A stretch of DNA of 64,000 nucleotides, from NCBI RefSeq assembly GCF_030518235.1, contig NZ_JAULSA010000013.1, positions 62,001 through 126,000 of the forward strand, read 5' to 3'. How positions within the stretch are numbered: position 1 is the first letter of the stretch; every line of letters begins with the position of its first letter. Both the position numbers and the translations under genes were made by a program. This DNA is from Saccharibacillus sp. CPCC 101409. GTDB taxonomy: Bacteria > Bacillota > Bacilli > Paenibacillales > Paenibacillaceae. Positions 33,810-42,097 of this stretch are shown piece after piece. The notes beneath the pieces are model-generated. The model did not search any database, had not been told where the DNA came from, and saw nothing but the letters and a program-made list of their open reading frames with translations.

Positions 33810-34469
33810 ATGGATGAATTGAATATGGAATTGTACGAGAAACTGGCTCATTTCCAGTGGCATCTGCAAAAGCATCATCTGCGCAGATACGCCGAAACCG
33901 GACCGATGGCGGATGCGACGCGCGGACAGGGCCGAATCCTGGCGCTGCTCAAAATGCAGGACGGCGTTTCGACCAAAGACCTGTCTTATCTGCTGGGCAT
34001 TCGCGTTTCCTCGTTGAACGAACTGCTGGCGAAGATGGAGAAGGGCGGCTACATCACCCGTGAACCGTCCGAAGCCGACAAAAGAGTCATGCTTGTCAAG
34101 CTGACGGACAAAGGGCAGAGCGAACAGCAGGAAGAACGCGATCCCGGCATCATTTTCTCCGCGCTGTCCGACGAAGAGAAAAGAACATTCTCGGAATACC
34201 TCGACCGCATTATCGCGACGATCCAATCGCAGCTGGGCGACGATAACGGCGAAGACGACCGTGCCGCCTGGATGCGCGAAGTGCGCGAGCGCATGGGCGA
34301 GGAGATGTTCGAACGCATGGCTTCCATGCAGCGCGGCGCGTTCGGAAGCGGCGAAGGCTTCGATCCGCGTCAACGCTTCGGCGGTTTTCCACAGGGGAAC
34401 CGGGGAGGCTGGCCGAATCCGTTTGCCGACGAACCGCGGAAACCCGAACAAGATCCCGAACAAGAATAA
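33810..34469 (+). CDS. MarR-family repressor, probable regulator of the adjacent MATE exporter
   Basis: The winged-helix domain occupies residues 5-150 (RGQGRILALLKMQDGVSTKDLSYLLGIRVSSLNELLAKMEKGGYITREPSEADKRVMLVKLTDKG). The 219-residue protein is longer than typical MarR (about 145) because of a C-terminal Gly/Pro-rich tail with RQRFGGFPQGNRGGWPNPF that looks disordered. GGGAGG precedes the ATG. It lies behind a promoter with three operator-like sites and ahead of the MATE gene, separated by a hairpin at 34497. Role as local repressor is inferred from this layout. Confidence 0.88.
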   Translation: MDELNMELYEKLAHFQWHLQKHHLRRYAETGPMADATRGQGRILALLKMQDGVSTKDLSYLLGIRVSSLNELLAKMEKGGYITREPSEADKRVMLVKLTDKGQSEQQEERDPGIIFSALSDEEKRTFSEYLDRIIATIQSQLGDDNGEDDRAAWMREVRERMGEEMFERMASMQRGAFGSGEGFDPRQRFGGFPQGNRGGWPNPFADEPRKPEQDPEQE

Positions 34470-34496
34470 GCGATTTTAGATTCATACCGTTTGCAG

Positions 34497-34540
34497 GGGT
34501 ACTGCCGCTTTGCCGATGTCTGTCGGCGGTACCCTTCTTT
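34497..34540 (+). terminator. Terminator or attenuator between marR and MATE genes
   Basis: GGGTACTGCCG and CGGCGGTACCC form the stem, followed by TTCTTTCG. It lies 28 bases after the marR stop and 60 bases before the MATE start, so part of the transcription may stop here. Confidence 0.7.
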
Positions 34541-34599
34541 CGTTATGCCCAAATTTCCGGATATTCCGACTATAACTATTGAAGAAAGCGGTGTTCTTT

Positions 34600-35952
34600 A
34601 TGGATGCAGACAACCTCCACTACTTTGAAAAAGCGCCTATCTCCAAAGCCGTTGCCCATTTTGCCGTACCGACGATGCTGGGCATGTCGATGAGCGTGAT
34701 CTATTCGATCTTGAATGTGTATTTCCTCGGGATGCTGAACAATACGGCCATGCTGACGGCGCTCGCGCTTACTCTCCCGCTGTTTGCCGCCATTATGGCG
34801 CTCGGCAATCTGATCGGGGTCGGCAGCGGAGCGTTTATTTCCCGGCTGCTGGGCGAGAAGCGATACGACGACGTCAAACACGTTTCGTCTTTCGCTTTTA
34901 CCAGCAGTCTTGCGCTCGGCATAATCCTGATGGCCGTCGGGCTTCCGCTGATCGACTCCATCGTCCGGGGACTCGGAGCCACCGCCGATTCGTTCGGGTT
35001 CACCCGGGATTACGTGCTGATTATGCTGGCCGGTTCGCCGTTTATCGTGCTGTTTTTTACACTGGAAAATATGGTGCGCTCGGAAGGAGCGGCCAAGACG
35101 TCGATGATCGGCATGATTCTCAGCGTAGTCGTTAATATCGCGCTCGACGCGCTGACGATCTTCGTGCTGCACTGGGGCGTGATCGGGGTAGCGTCCGCTA
35201 CGGTGATCGCCAATCTGGCGGCGAGTATATTTTTTGCTTATCATATCCGCTATCGCAGCGATGCGCTCACGATCTCGCTCAAATGGTTTAAAGCCGATAA
35301 AGAAATTCTGAGCAATGTGTTCAAAATCGGTGTGCCGGTATTCGTGATGAGTTTGTTCTTGGGCGCGATGTCGCTGATCTTCAACCGCTTCCTGGTGGAG
35401 TACGGCGAGCAGGCGATCGCGGGCTTCGGGATTTCGTCGAGGCTGCTGCAATTTCCCGAATGTATTCTGATGGGACTGTGCGAAGGCGTGGTGCCGCTGA
35501 TTGCGTTCTCGTTTGCCGCCAACAAACAGCGCATGAAGCAGACGATTGCGTTTACGATCAAAGTGGTTGTCGCGCTGGCCGCCGCGTTCGGCGTGATCGT
35601 TTACCTGATCTCCGATCACCTGATCGGCCTGTTCACAAGCGACCCTAAGCTGATCGAAATGGGCAGCTATATCCTGCATGTCACGTTCTTGTCTTTGTTT
35701 ATTACGGGCATGACTTCGCTGTTCACCGGGATCTTTCAAGCAACCGCTCAAGGAACCGCCGCGTTCGTAATGTCGATCATTCAGGGCGTTACGCTGATTC
35801 CCGTGCTGTTTATCGCCAATCATCTGAACGGCTTTCACGGGGTAGTCTGGTCGCTCGTCATCTCGGATGCGGTCGCGTTCCTGGTCGGTGCGGGAATGCT
35901 GTATCTGCTGCGCCACAAGCTTCAACCGGATTTGGAGAGTCTAACCGCTTAA
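34600..35952 (+). CDS. MATE-family multidrug exporter
   Basis: The 450-residue protein has about twelve hydrophobic segments in two related halves. MATE landmarks include APISKAVAHFAVPTMLGMSMSVIYSILNVYFLG at the start, GNLIGVGSGAFISRLLGEKRYDDVKHVSSFA, and GFGISSRLLQFPECILMGLCEGVVPLIAF in the second half. It exports cationic compounds using an ion gradient; substrates unknown. The ATG at 34600 is chosen over a TTG at 34579; a weak GAAGAAAG lies upstream. Association with the MarR gene suggests inducible drug export. Confidence 0.9.
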   Translation: MDADNLHYFEKAPISKAVAHFAVPTMLGMSMSVIYSILNVYFLGMLNNTAMLTALALTLPLFAAIMALGNLIGVGSGAFISRLLGEKRYDDVKHVSSFAFTSSLALGIILMAVGLPLIDSIVRGLGATADSFGFTRDYVLIMLAGSPFIVLFFTLENMVRSEGAAKTSMIGMILSVVVNIALDALTIFVLHWGVIGVASATVIANLAASIFFAYHIRYRSDALTISLKWFKADKEILSNVFKIGVPVFVMSLFLGAMSLIFNRFLVEYGEQAIAGFGISSRLLQFPECILMGLCEGVVPLIAFSFAANKQRMKQTIAFTIKVVVALAAAFGVIVYLISDHLIGLFTSDPKLIEMGSYILHVTFLSLFITGMTSLFTGIFQATAQGTAAFVMSIIQGVTLIPVLFIANHLNGFHGVVWSLVISDAVAFLVGAGMLYLLRHKLQPDLESLTA

Positions 35953-36020
35953 CCGAAAAAAAACGCTGACCGCAACTGGGAATCGGGTAAAAGAGCGGGT
36001 TTAAAGAGGCTGAAAAGAAC

Positions 36021-36047
36021 CGTTTCGCGTTTGCGAAGCGATCTTTT
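36021..36047 (+). terminator. Rho-independent terminator after the MATE gene
   Basis: CGTTTCGC and GCGAAGCG pair around GTTT, followed by a T-run (ATCTTTTT). Confidence 0.7.
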
Positions 36048-36186
36048 TAGTGTTTTATGGAAAATTTATGGAAATTGATGCTCCGGTAAACAGACTTATG
36101 CTAAAATCTGACTAAGGAATGAAATAAATGGAATAAATTTGAATGTTTGCGATTGAAAAGAACTCATTATCCGAGGAGGAATCCGT

Positions 36187-36816
36187 ATGGGTCGAGGCAT
36201 CGACACGACGGCAAACTGTCAAGCATTGGCGCAGGAGATCAAAGACGCGGGGTACCATTTCGTCTGCCGTTACTACAACCGCAACCGTCCGCAGAAAAAT
36301 CTGGTGAAAGCCGAAGCGCAGGCGTTGTCCGCCGTCGGGCTCAGTATCGTGGCCGTGTGGGAGAATGGTTTCCCGACCAGCGCCGCATACTTCAATTACG
36401 AAACCGGCAAAAAAGACGGCGCCGACGCGGCCGCTTATGCCCGGGGCACGATCGGACAGCCGGACGGCAGCCCGATTTACTTTACGGTCGATTACGATGC
36501 GTCCGCCGCCGATCTGGCAGGTCCCGTGCATGCTTACTTTACGGGCTTATTGGAATCGCTGGCCGCCGAGAAAGGCGGGCGGACCGGATACGCCGCCGGC
36601 GTTTACGGTTCCGGTCAGACCTGCGAACAGATCCGGGCGGCTTTCCCCGCGATCCAGTATGCCTGGCTGGCCGAATCGGGCGGCTGGAGCGGCTCGCGTC
36701 AATTCTCGGCCTGGAATCTCAAGCAGCTCCAGACCGAGACCGTCTGCGGCCTGTCCGTCGATACCAACCAGTCCAACGGCGACGGCGGAGGCTTCCGCCT
36801 GCATCCGGAAGGGTAA
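36187..36816 (+). CDS. DUF1906 glycoside-hydrolase-like protein (Rv2525c type)
   Basis: The 209-residue protein matches DUF1906, a TIM-barrel domain distantly related to lysozyme-like GH25 enzymes. Visible motifs are GRGIDTTANCQALAQEIKDAGYHFVCRYYN, YFTVDYDASAADLAGPVHAYFTG, GYAAGVYGSGQTCEQI and DTNQSNGDGGGFRL. Enzymatic activity of the family is not well established. There is no signal peptide. GAGGAGG lies upstream of the ATG. A broken membrane-protein gene follows after only five bases, so the two were probably an operon. Confidence 0.85.
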   Translation: MGRGIDTTANCQALAQEIKDAGYHFVCRYYNRNRPQKNLVKAEAQALSAVGLSIVAVWENGFPTSAAYFNYETGKKDGADAAAYARGTIGQPDGSPIYFTVDYDASAADLAGPVHAYFTGLLESLAAEKGGRTGYAAGVYGSGQTCEQIRAAFPAIQYAWLAESGGWSGSRQFSAWNLKQLQTETVCGLSVDTNQSNGDGGGFRLHPEG

Positions 36817-36821
36817 ATGCG

Positions 36822-37806
36822 ATGGAAGACACTTCACCGCAAAGCCCATCGACGGCCGCTCCAACACCGGCCCCGACTCCGATCCCGACCGCTCCAACAC
36901 CGGCTCCGATCCCGGCCGTTCCCGTCAAGCGGCCGCCGAGTCCCCGGCGTACGCTGGCGCTGCGCTTCGCAATCGCGCTGATGATTGCGCTGCTGATCGT
37001 ACCGGCGCCGCTGCTGGCGTATTATAATCTCACCAAGCCGCAGACGCGGCAGCTTATGGCGCAGCTCGACAGCGGATCGCCTTCGCCGGTCACGTCCGCC
37101 GCGCTGAAAAACATCGACGCGGCGCAATCCGCGGCGTCGCGGCTGCTGGCCGCCGAAGCGCCTGCGGCCGGCGGCAGCGCGCAGGCGATGGAGAGAACGG
37201 TCCGGCTGGCCGATCTGCGGGAAGAACTCAGCCGCGGGCAGGGCGTGCTGTAGGTCGGCAACGCGCTGCTCCTGACGCTGCTGTCGATGTTCATCAGCCG
37301 CAGAATTACCGGACGCTTCAGCGGTCTGCTGGTGAACGAACGCAATATCATGAGCCTGTCGCGCTTCCAGACGGTGCTGTGGACGCTGCTTCTGCTGTCG
37401 GCTTTCTATACCGCCGCTGCGCTGCGCGTGTACGGGCTGCCGAATCCGTACAGCGCGCTGGACATCGTGATGGACTGGCATTTGTGGGCGCTGATGGGGA
37501 TCAGTATAACGTCGCTGGTCACGGCGCCCCTGATCCATTAAAGACGCTTCGTGGACCGATATGTTCCAGGGCGACGAAGTGAAGACCGCGGGATACGTCG
37601 ATATGCCGAAGCTGCAAATGTTCTTCTTCACGCTGGTCGGGGCGGTCAGCTACGCGATGCTGCTGCTGGAGATGTTCAACAGCCGTCCCGCGCAGGGGCT
37701 GGATCAATTCCCCGGCCTCAGCCAGGGCTTCCTGACGATCCTGGGCATCAGCCACGCGGGATATCTGGCGAGCAAGACGGTGGAGCGGACGAAGACGGCG
37801 GATTGA
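36822..37806 (+). pseudogene. Membrane-protein gene broken by an in-frame TAG and a frameshift
   Basis: Translation from ATG 36822 gives a Pro/Thr-rich cytoplasmic leader (TPAPTPIPTAPTPAPIP), a transmembrane segment and a soluble part, then meets TAG at 37251. Reading through, the same frame continues for 95 codons with further hydrophobic helices (SRFQTVLWTLLLLSAFYTAAAL, LWALMGISITSLVTAPLI) to a TAA at 37539. The sequence then resumes in the +1 frame as KDASWTDMFQGDEVKTAGYVDMPKLQMFFFTLVGAVSYAMLLLEMF and ends GISHAGYLASKTVERTKTAD. The pieces join into one multi-helix protein. It is either a decayed gene or carries two sequence errors. Family unnamed. Confidence 0.75.
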
Positions 37807-37869
37807 GAAGGGCGCTGGGCGCTTTGAGCCGGTTCGCGGTTTGGCGCGTTGGCCGAAGATTCCTTGATC

Positions 37870-39117
37870 TTAACTCGGGCAATCGCTGTAAACGCGCACA
37901 AGCCGAGGAAGCGTGCAGAGATAGATCACGCCGATCGCGGCCGTACAAAGTGCCAGGCCGTAGTGCAGACCGGTCACAGAGATCCATGCCGGAAAAGCGA
38001 GCGCCACGATCCCCAGCGCAGCGGAATGGCCCAGCATCATCACCGGATCGATCAGCGCGTTCACCCGTCCCATATTCCGCGCCGGGACGAGCTGGGGCAT
38101 CCAGCTGCCCAGCGCGATATTGATCGGCGCAAGCACGATGCCGGCCAGCGCCACCAGCACAAAGTAAACCTGCACCCGGTCGGCCATACCCAGACCCGCG
38201 AGCAGCAGGCTGACCGCGAACAATCCCGCGATCAGCACCGGCGTGCGGGTAAAGCGCGCGATCAGGCGCGGACCGATCAGACTGCCGAGCAGGAACCCGA
38301 TCCCGAGAGATACGGTAATCATCGAAGAATGCACCACATAGTGGTCGGGACTGAGTTTGTATTTCATCGTGAAGATCGGCAGGACGGCAAAGGTGCCGTT
38401 CATCACGCCGAAGAACAAAAAACCGCTGATCAGCGCAAGCAGCAGCCTGCTGCCGGCGATATACTGCAATCCTTTGCGGAAATCCTGGATCAGCAGCGGC
38501 AAACGAAGATCGCGGAAGCGGTTAGTGCCGTTCGGCAGGCGGGCCTCTTCGGGAAAGTCGCCGCGCATCAGCAGCACGCCCGACAGCAGAAAGCTGATTC
38601 CGTCCACGACGATCGCGCCTTCGATTCCGATAAAGTGGTAAGCCGCCGCTCCCAGACTCATTCCGAACAGCATAAACATCCCCGACACGATCTGGTTCAA
38701 GCCCGCCGCCTGGATATACTGATCGTGACCGATGCTCCCCTGGAGCAGCCCCATTTCGGCCGGACCGAAGAACTTGGCGATCGAGCTGCGCAGAAACAGA
38801 ATCAGAAAGCACGGCACGATCCAATCGTAGTGTACAAACACCAGCAGCAGAAGCGTCAGCCCGGCGCGAATCCAATCGCTATAGGCGGCGATCAGCTTGC
38901 GATCGAACAGGTCGGCGATCACGCCCACAATCCAGAACACGGCCAGCGTAGGCAGGGAATACATCAGCTCGGCGGTCGTCGCCAGAGCGGGACGCCCGCT
39001 GAAACGCTCTACCAGATAATACGCGAACGCCATGGTGCCGACCACCGTGCCGAGCTGCGAAGCGATCGTCGCGATAAACAGTTTGCGAAAAGTGCGATTG
39101 CGAAACAGCGCGCTCAC
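37870..39117 (-). CDS. MFS exporter (macrolide-efflux/enterobactin-exporter-like, 12 helices)
   Basis: The 415-residue protein has twelve hydrophobic segments and an MFS_3-type pattern: FRKLFIATIASQLGTVVGTMAFAYYLVERFSG, PTLAVFWIVGVIADLFDRKLIAAYSDWIRAGL (motif A), and QAAGLNQIVSGMFMLFGMSLGAAAY. This group includes Mef-type macrolide exporters; the substrate here is unknown. Its start overlaps the stop of the TetR gene by four bases, so the two are translationally coupled on the minus strand behind the operator at 39778. Confidence 0.88.
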   Translation of the reverse strand: MSALFRNRTFRKLFIATIASQLGTVVGTMAFAYYLVERFSGRPALATTAELMYSLPTLAVFWIVGVIADLFDRKLIAAYSDWIRAGLTLLLLVFVHYDWIVPCFLILFLRSSIAKFFGPAEMGLLQGSIGHDQYIQAAGLNQIVSGMFMLFGMSLGAAAYHFIGIEGAIVVDGISFLLSGVLLMRGDFPEEARLPNGTNRFRDLRLPLLIQDFRKGLQYIAGSRLLLALISGFLFFGVMNGTFAVLPIFTMKYKLSPDHYVVHSSMITVSLGIGFLLGSLIGPRLIARFTRTPVLIAGLFAVSLLLAGLGMADRVQVYFVLVALAGIVLAPINIALGSWMPQLVPARNMGRVNALIDPVMMLGHSAALGIVALAFPAWISVTGLHYGLALCTAAIGVIYLCTLPRLVRVYSDCPS

Positions 39118-39740
39118 TTTGTATCCTCTTTGCCGTGCAGCAGACTGTGCAGGTAGCGCTGCATCGCGTCGAACTGCATGGCGGTATTCGCTGTTTCCGT
39201 ACCGATCGTGATCGAGTGGGTGAAGATCCCTTCCTGAAAAGCCGAGATTAGCCGCGAGATGTCCCGAACGTCCATGGATGGAGTGAACTCGCCTCGATCG
39301 ACCCCGACTTGGAGCAGATCCGCAAAATACAAGATTCCTTTCTCATACCGTTCCTTCAGCAGCTCGCCGCGCGCGGTATCCCGCCAGCCGACCAGGAAGT
39401 ACTCGTAGAACGCCGGCATCAGGCCGCCGCTGCGGTGCTCAAGTTCCAGCCGCTGACCCGCATAAAGCGTCTGCACGATCTCCCAGATCGAAGAAGGAGA
39501 CTTTTTCAACGCTTCCAGGTACTGTTCGTATCCCTCGTCCTGGTGATCCAGCAGCGCTTCGAAGATTTCTTCTTTGGTCGGATAGTACAAATAAATCCAG
39601 CCCCGGCTCATGCCGGTTTCCTCGATAATGTCTTTCAGCGAAGCGGCACTGTAGCCTTTTTGGATAAAGACGCGTTTGGCGGCCTCCAGAATCTGTTGGT
39701 TGCGCTGTTCTTTGCGTTCGTCGGTTAGGCGCGGAGACAT
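39114..39740 (-). CDS. TetR-family repressor of the adjacent MFS exporter
   Basis: The 208-residue regulator has the HTH RNQQILEAAKRVFIQKGYSAASLKDIIEETGMSRGWIYLYYPTKEEIFEALL and a C-terminal ligand domain with LISAFQEGIFTHSITIG, as in the YcnC/TetR_C_29-like group. The start at 39740 follows AAAGGAG; a longer frame from 39767 has no site. It is the first gene of a two-gene operon with the exporter. The long palindrome at 39778-39826 covers its promoter region, implying autorepression. Confidence 0.9.
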   Translation of the reverse strand: MSPRLTDERKEQRNQQILEAAKRVFIQKGYSAASLKDIIEETGMSRGWIYLYYPTKEEIFEALLDHQDEGYEQYLEALKKSPSSIWEIVQTLYAGQRLELEHRSGGLMPAFYEYFLVGWRDTARGELLKERYEKGILYFADLLQVGVDRGEFTPSMDVRDISRLISAFQEGIFTHSITIGTETANTAMQFDAMQRYLHSLLHGKEDTK

Positions 39741-39777
39741 GGAAGGGCAGCTCCTTTCTCGATTCACAGTTTTGGAT

Positions 39778-39826
39778 AAAATGAACCTTGTGTCATTTTA
39801 TATTATAGTGACACAAGGTTCATTTT
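39778..39826 (-). promoter_or_regulatory. Long perfect inverted repeat, operator of the TetR-MFS operon
   Basis: AAAATGAACCTTGTGTCA (39778-39795) and its exact complement (39809-39826) flank a 13-bp AT-rich spacer, 38 bases upstream of the regulator start. An 18-bp arm is unusually long for TetR and may hold two dimers; the spacer has TATATT-like sequence suited to a -10 box. Confidence 0.85.
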
Positions 39827-39835
39827 GCAATCCCC

Positions 39836-39883
39836 AAAAAAAAGCCGACCTCCGGGCACCATGCTTCGGGTTGGGCGGTCGGC
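39836..39883 (-). terminator. Rho-independent terminator of the RpiR gene
   Basis: On the minus strand GCCGACC and GGTCGGC form a stem followed by eight T residues, just after the regulator stop codon. Confidence 0.8.
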
Positions 39884-39890
39884 GGCGAAT

Positions 39891-40748
39891 TCAGACGTTT
39901 TTTAAGGTGTGGTGCAAAAAAGAATGTTTGGCGTGCAGCGAAGCCAGCCGTTCGTAATCCAGGTTGTACAGGCACGAATAAATCACGTTCAGCATATATT
40001 CAAAAGCGAGCTGGGAAGAAAAGGTACCGATCTTGGCCAGCTTTTCTTCGTCGTGCGGAATCTGGATAAACACTGTGCTGAGTTCGGAAATCTCGTGCTC
40101 GCCGGCGGCGGATATCGCGATAAGCGGCACCTGCTCCTCGTTTAGAAACCGCGCGACTTTGGCGAAGTTGGACGAACTGCCGTGGTAGGTCAGGAAGATC
40201 GCGCAGTCGTTCGGAGTCAGGTTGGCCGTGTTGTACGACCACTCCGACAGCTCGGCCGCCAGGATGACGTATTTGTCGATCTTGAGCATTTTATTCTGGA
40301 AACTCTTGGCCCGGATCTGGGAATCGCCGACCGCATACAGAAAGATCCGCTTCGCCGAGTGCAGCAGTTCGACCGCCCGGGAAAGCGACGTTTCGTCGAC
40401 GAAAGCCAGGTTTTTCCGGAGCGTCTCCTGCATGAGAACCGCAATATCCGCGGCGATTTGCAGCGGGGAGTCGTTCGTGCCGAACGGATAATTGGGATCG
40501 ACGCCGGCGGCGGACTGGGCGTGTTTTTGAAATTCTTTAGCCAGACCGACGCTGAATTCCTTATACCCGGACAACCCGAGCTTTTGCGTCAGCCGGTGGA
40601 CCGCGGAGTGCGAGGTGAACGTGACGGCAGCCAGTTCTTTGGCAGTCAAATGCAGCATATTTTCTTTTTGCTTGAGAATGTAGGCGGCGATACTTTTTTC
40701 GTTGGGGGTAAAGTGCTTCATTTGCGTCAGCCGGACCAGCAGATTCAT
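39891..40748 (-). CDS. RpiR-family regulator with SIS domain
   Basis: The 285-residue protein has an HTH_6 domain (FTPNEKSIAAYILKQKENMLHLTAKELAAVTFTSHSAVHRLTQKLGLSGYKEF, residues 10-65) and a sugar-isomerase fold (RAVELLHSAKRIFLYAVGDSQIRAKSFQNKMLKI and CAIFLTYHGSSSNFAKVARFL, about 115-250) that binds a phosphosugar. The start at 40748 has AAAGGAG seven bases upstream; the frame opens further up but without a site. It is divergent from the Gfo/Idh/MocA oxidoreductase, which it probably regulates. Confidence 0.9.
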   Translation of the reverse strand: MNLLVRLTQMKHFTPNEKSIAAYILKQKENMLHLTAKELAAVTFTSHSAVHRLTQKLGLSGYKEFSVGLAKEFQKHAQSAAGVDPNYPFGTNDSPLQIAADIAVLMQETLRKNLAFVDETSLSRAVELLHSAKRIFLYAVGDSQIRAKSFQNKMLKIDKYVILAAELSEWSYNTANLTPNDCAIFLTYHGSSSNFAKVARFLNEEQVPLIAISAAGEHEISELSTVFIQIPHDEEKLAKIGTFSSQLAFEYMLNVIYSCLYNLDYERLASLHAKHSFLHHTLKNV

Positions 40749-40922
40749 GGCATTGACTCCTTTATCGGTATTCGATTGCCGGGCGGATTGAACTTTCGGT
40801 TCAGCGCAGAGGCCCTTTTTTACCTGCGATTCGATCGATTCCACCAACTTCGCGGAACCCGCTATACAGCGCTTTGGATTTTCTATACGATACAACCATT
40901 AAGGCACAAGGAGGCGCTTCGC

Positions 40923-41942
40923 ATGTTGAAAGTAGGCTATATCGGCAACGGGAAAAGCACAAACCGCTATCATGTTCCGTTTGCGTTGAATCACGATCGG
41001 GTGCAAATTAAAACGATCTACGCGCGCAGTCCGGAGAAGACCGAATGGGACCGTATCCCGGATGTGGCGTATACAAACGAACTCGACGACGTCATGAACG
41101 ACGAGCAGATCGAGCTGGTTGTCGTATGCACGCCGGTACAGACGCATTACGAACTCGCCAGAAAAGCGCTGGAACGCGGGAAGCATGTGCTGGTGGAGAA
41201 ACCGTTCACAACCAGTAAGGAAGAAGCGCAGTCGTTGTTTCAGTATGCAAAAGAAAAAAATCTCGTTATCCAGGTTTACCAGAACCGCCGATACGATTCC
41301 GATTTCCTGACTTTTAAAAAAGTGCTCGATTCGGGCAAACTCGGCGATCTGCTGGAAGTGGAAATGCACTACGATTATTATCGCCCCGAGACGCCGAACA
41401 ACACCGATGAATTTATCAAGCACCGGAGTTATTTGTACGGCCACGGCTCGCATACGCTGGATCAGGCGATCTCGTACTTCGGCAATCCCGACCGCGTTCA
41501 TTACGATGTGCGCCAGCTGCTCGGTCCGGGGCGGATGAACGACTATTTCGATCTCGACTTGTATTATGATAGATTGAAAGTTTCGATCAAATCAAGCTTC
41601 TTTCGGTTGAAGCCCCGGCCGAGCTTTATTGCTTACGGGAAGAAGGGCGTGTTCGTCAAGCAGACCGAAGACCGCCAGGAAGAGCATTTGAAGCTGTTCT
41701 ACCTGCCCAAAGGACACGATGATTTCGGGATCGACCGGCCGGAGCATTACGGAGTCCTGACGTATATCGACGAAGAAGGCGTGTATCGCGAAGAGAAAGT
41801 CGTTTCGGAAAAAGGAGACTACTCGCGCGTATATGAAGATGTGTATCAGGCGATTCGGCACGGCAAAGAAAAAGTTGTGCGGGACGAAGAAACGGTTAAA
41901 GTGATGGAGCTGATCGAACAGGGGATTCAGTCTTGTTCTTGA
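40923..41942 (+). CDS. Gfo/Idh/MocA-family oxidoreductase
   Basis: The 339-residue NAD(P)-dependent dehydrogenase starts KVGYIGNGKSTNRYHVPF, an atypical glycine motif lacking the usual GxGxxG, followed by VVVCTPVQTHYELARKALERGKHVLVEKPFTTSKEEA with the catalytic-site lysine of the EKP motif. C-terminal features include EVEMHYDYYRPE and YLYGHGSHTLDQAISYFG, where the histidine is the expected active-site residue. AAGGAGG lies nine bases upstream. It is divergent from the RpiR regulator, which suggests use of a sugar or polyol; the substrate is unknown. Confidence 0.88.
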   Translation: MLKVGYIGNGKSTNRYHVPFALNHDRVQIKTIYARSPEKTEWDRIPDVAYTNELDDVMNDEQIELVVVCTPVQTHYELARKALERGKHVLVEKPFTTSKEEAQSLFQYAKEKNLVIQVYQNRRYDSDFLTFKKVLDSGKLGDLLEVEMHYDYYRPETPNNTDEFIKHRSYLYGHGSHTLDQAISYFGNPDRVHYDVRQLLGPGRMNDYFDLDLYYDRLKVSIKSSFFRLKPRPSFIAYGKKGVFVKQTEDRQEEHLKLFYLPKGHDDFGIDRPEHYGVLTYIDEEGVYREEKVVSEKGDYSRVYEDVYQAIRHGKEKVVRDEETVKVMELIEQGIQSCS

Positions 41943-42097
41943 TGCTTCGCCGAAGACGCCGTTGAGGGAACGGATAGCGATCTCGCTGTCCGTTTTTTCA
42001 TGCGAAATGCTTGGTTGCTATAACATCCTTTTTTATGCCGGCCGATAACAAAAGAGCGTTTATAAGCAGATCGTACATAAGAAAGGAAGAATGTCGC

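Noticed and set aside
34576-35925. Minus-strand frame opposite the MATE gene
   Set aside because: Mirror-frame composition (His, Arg, Asp, Gln) and no start signal; the MATE gene is certain.
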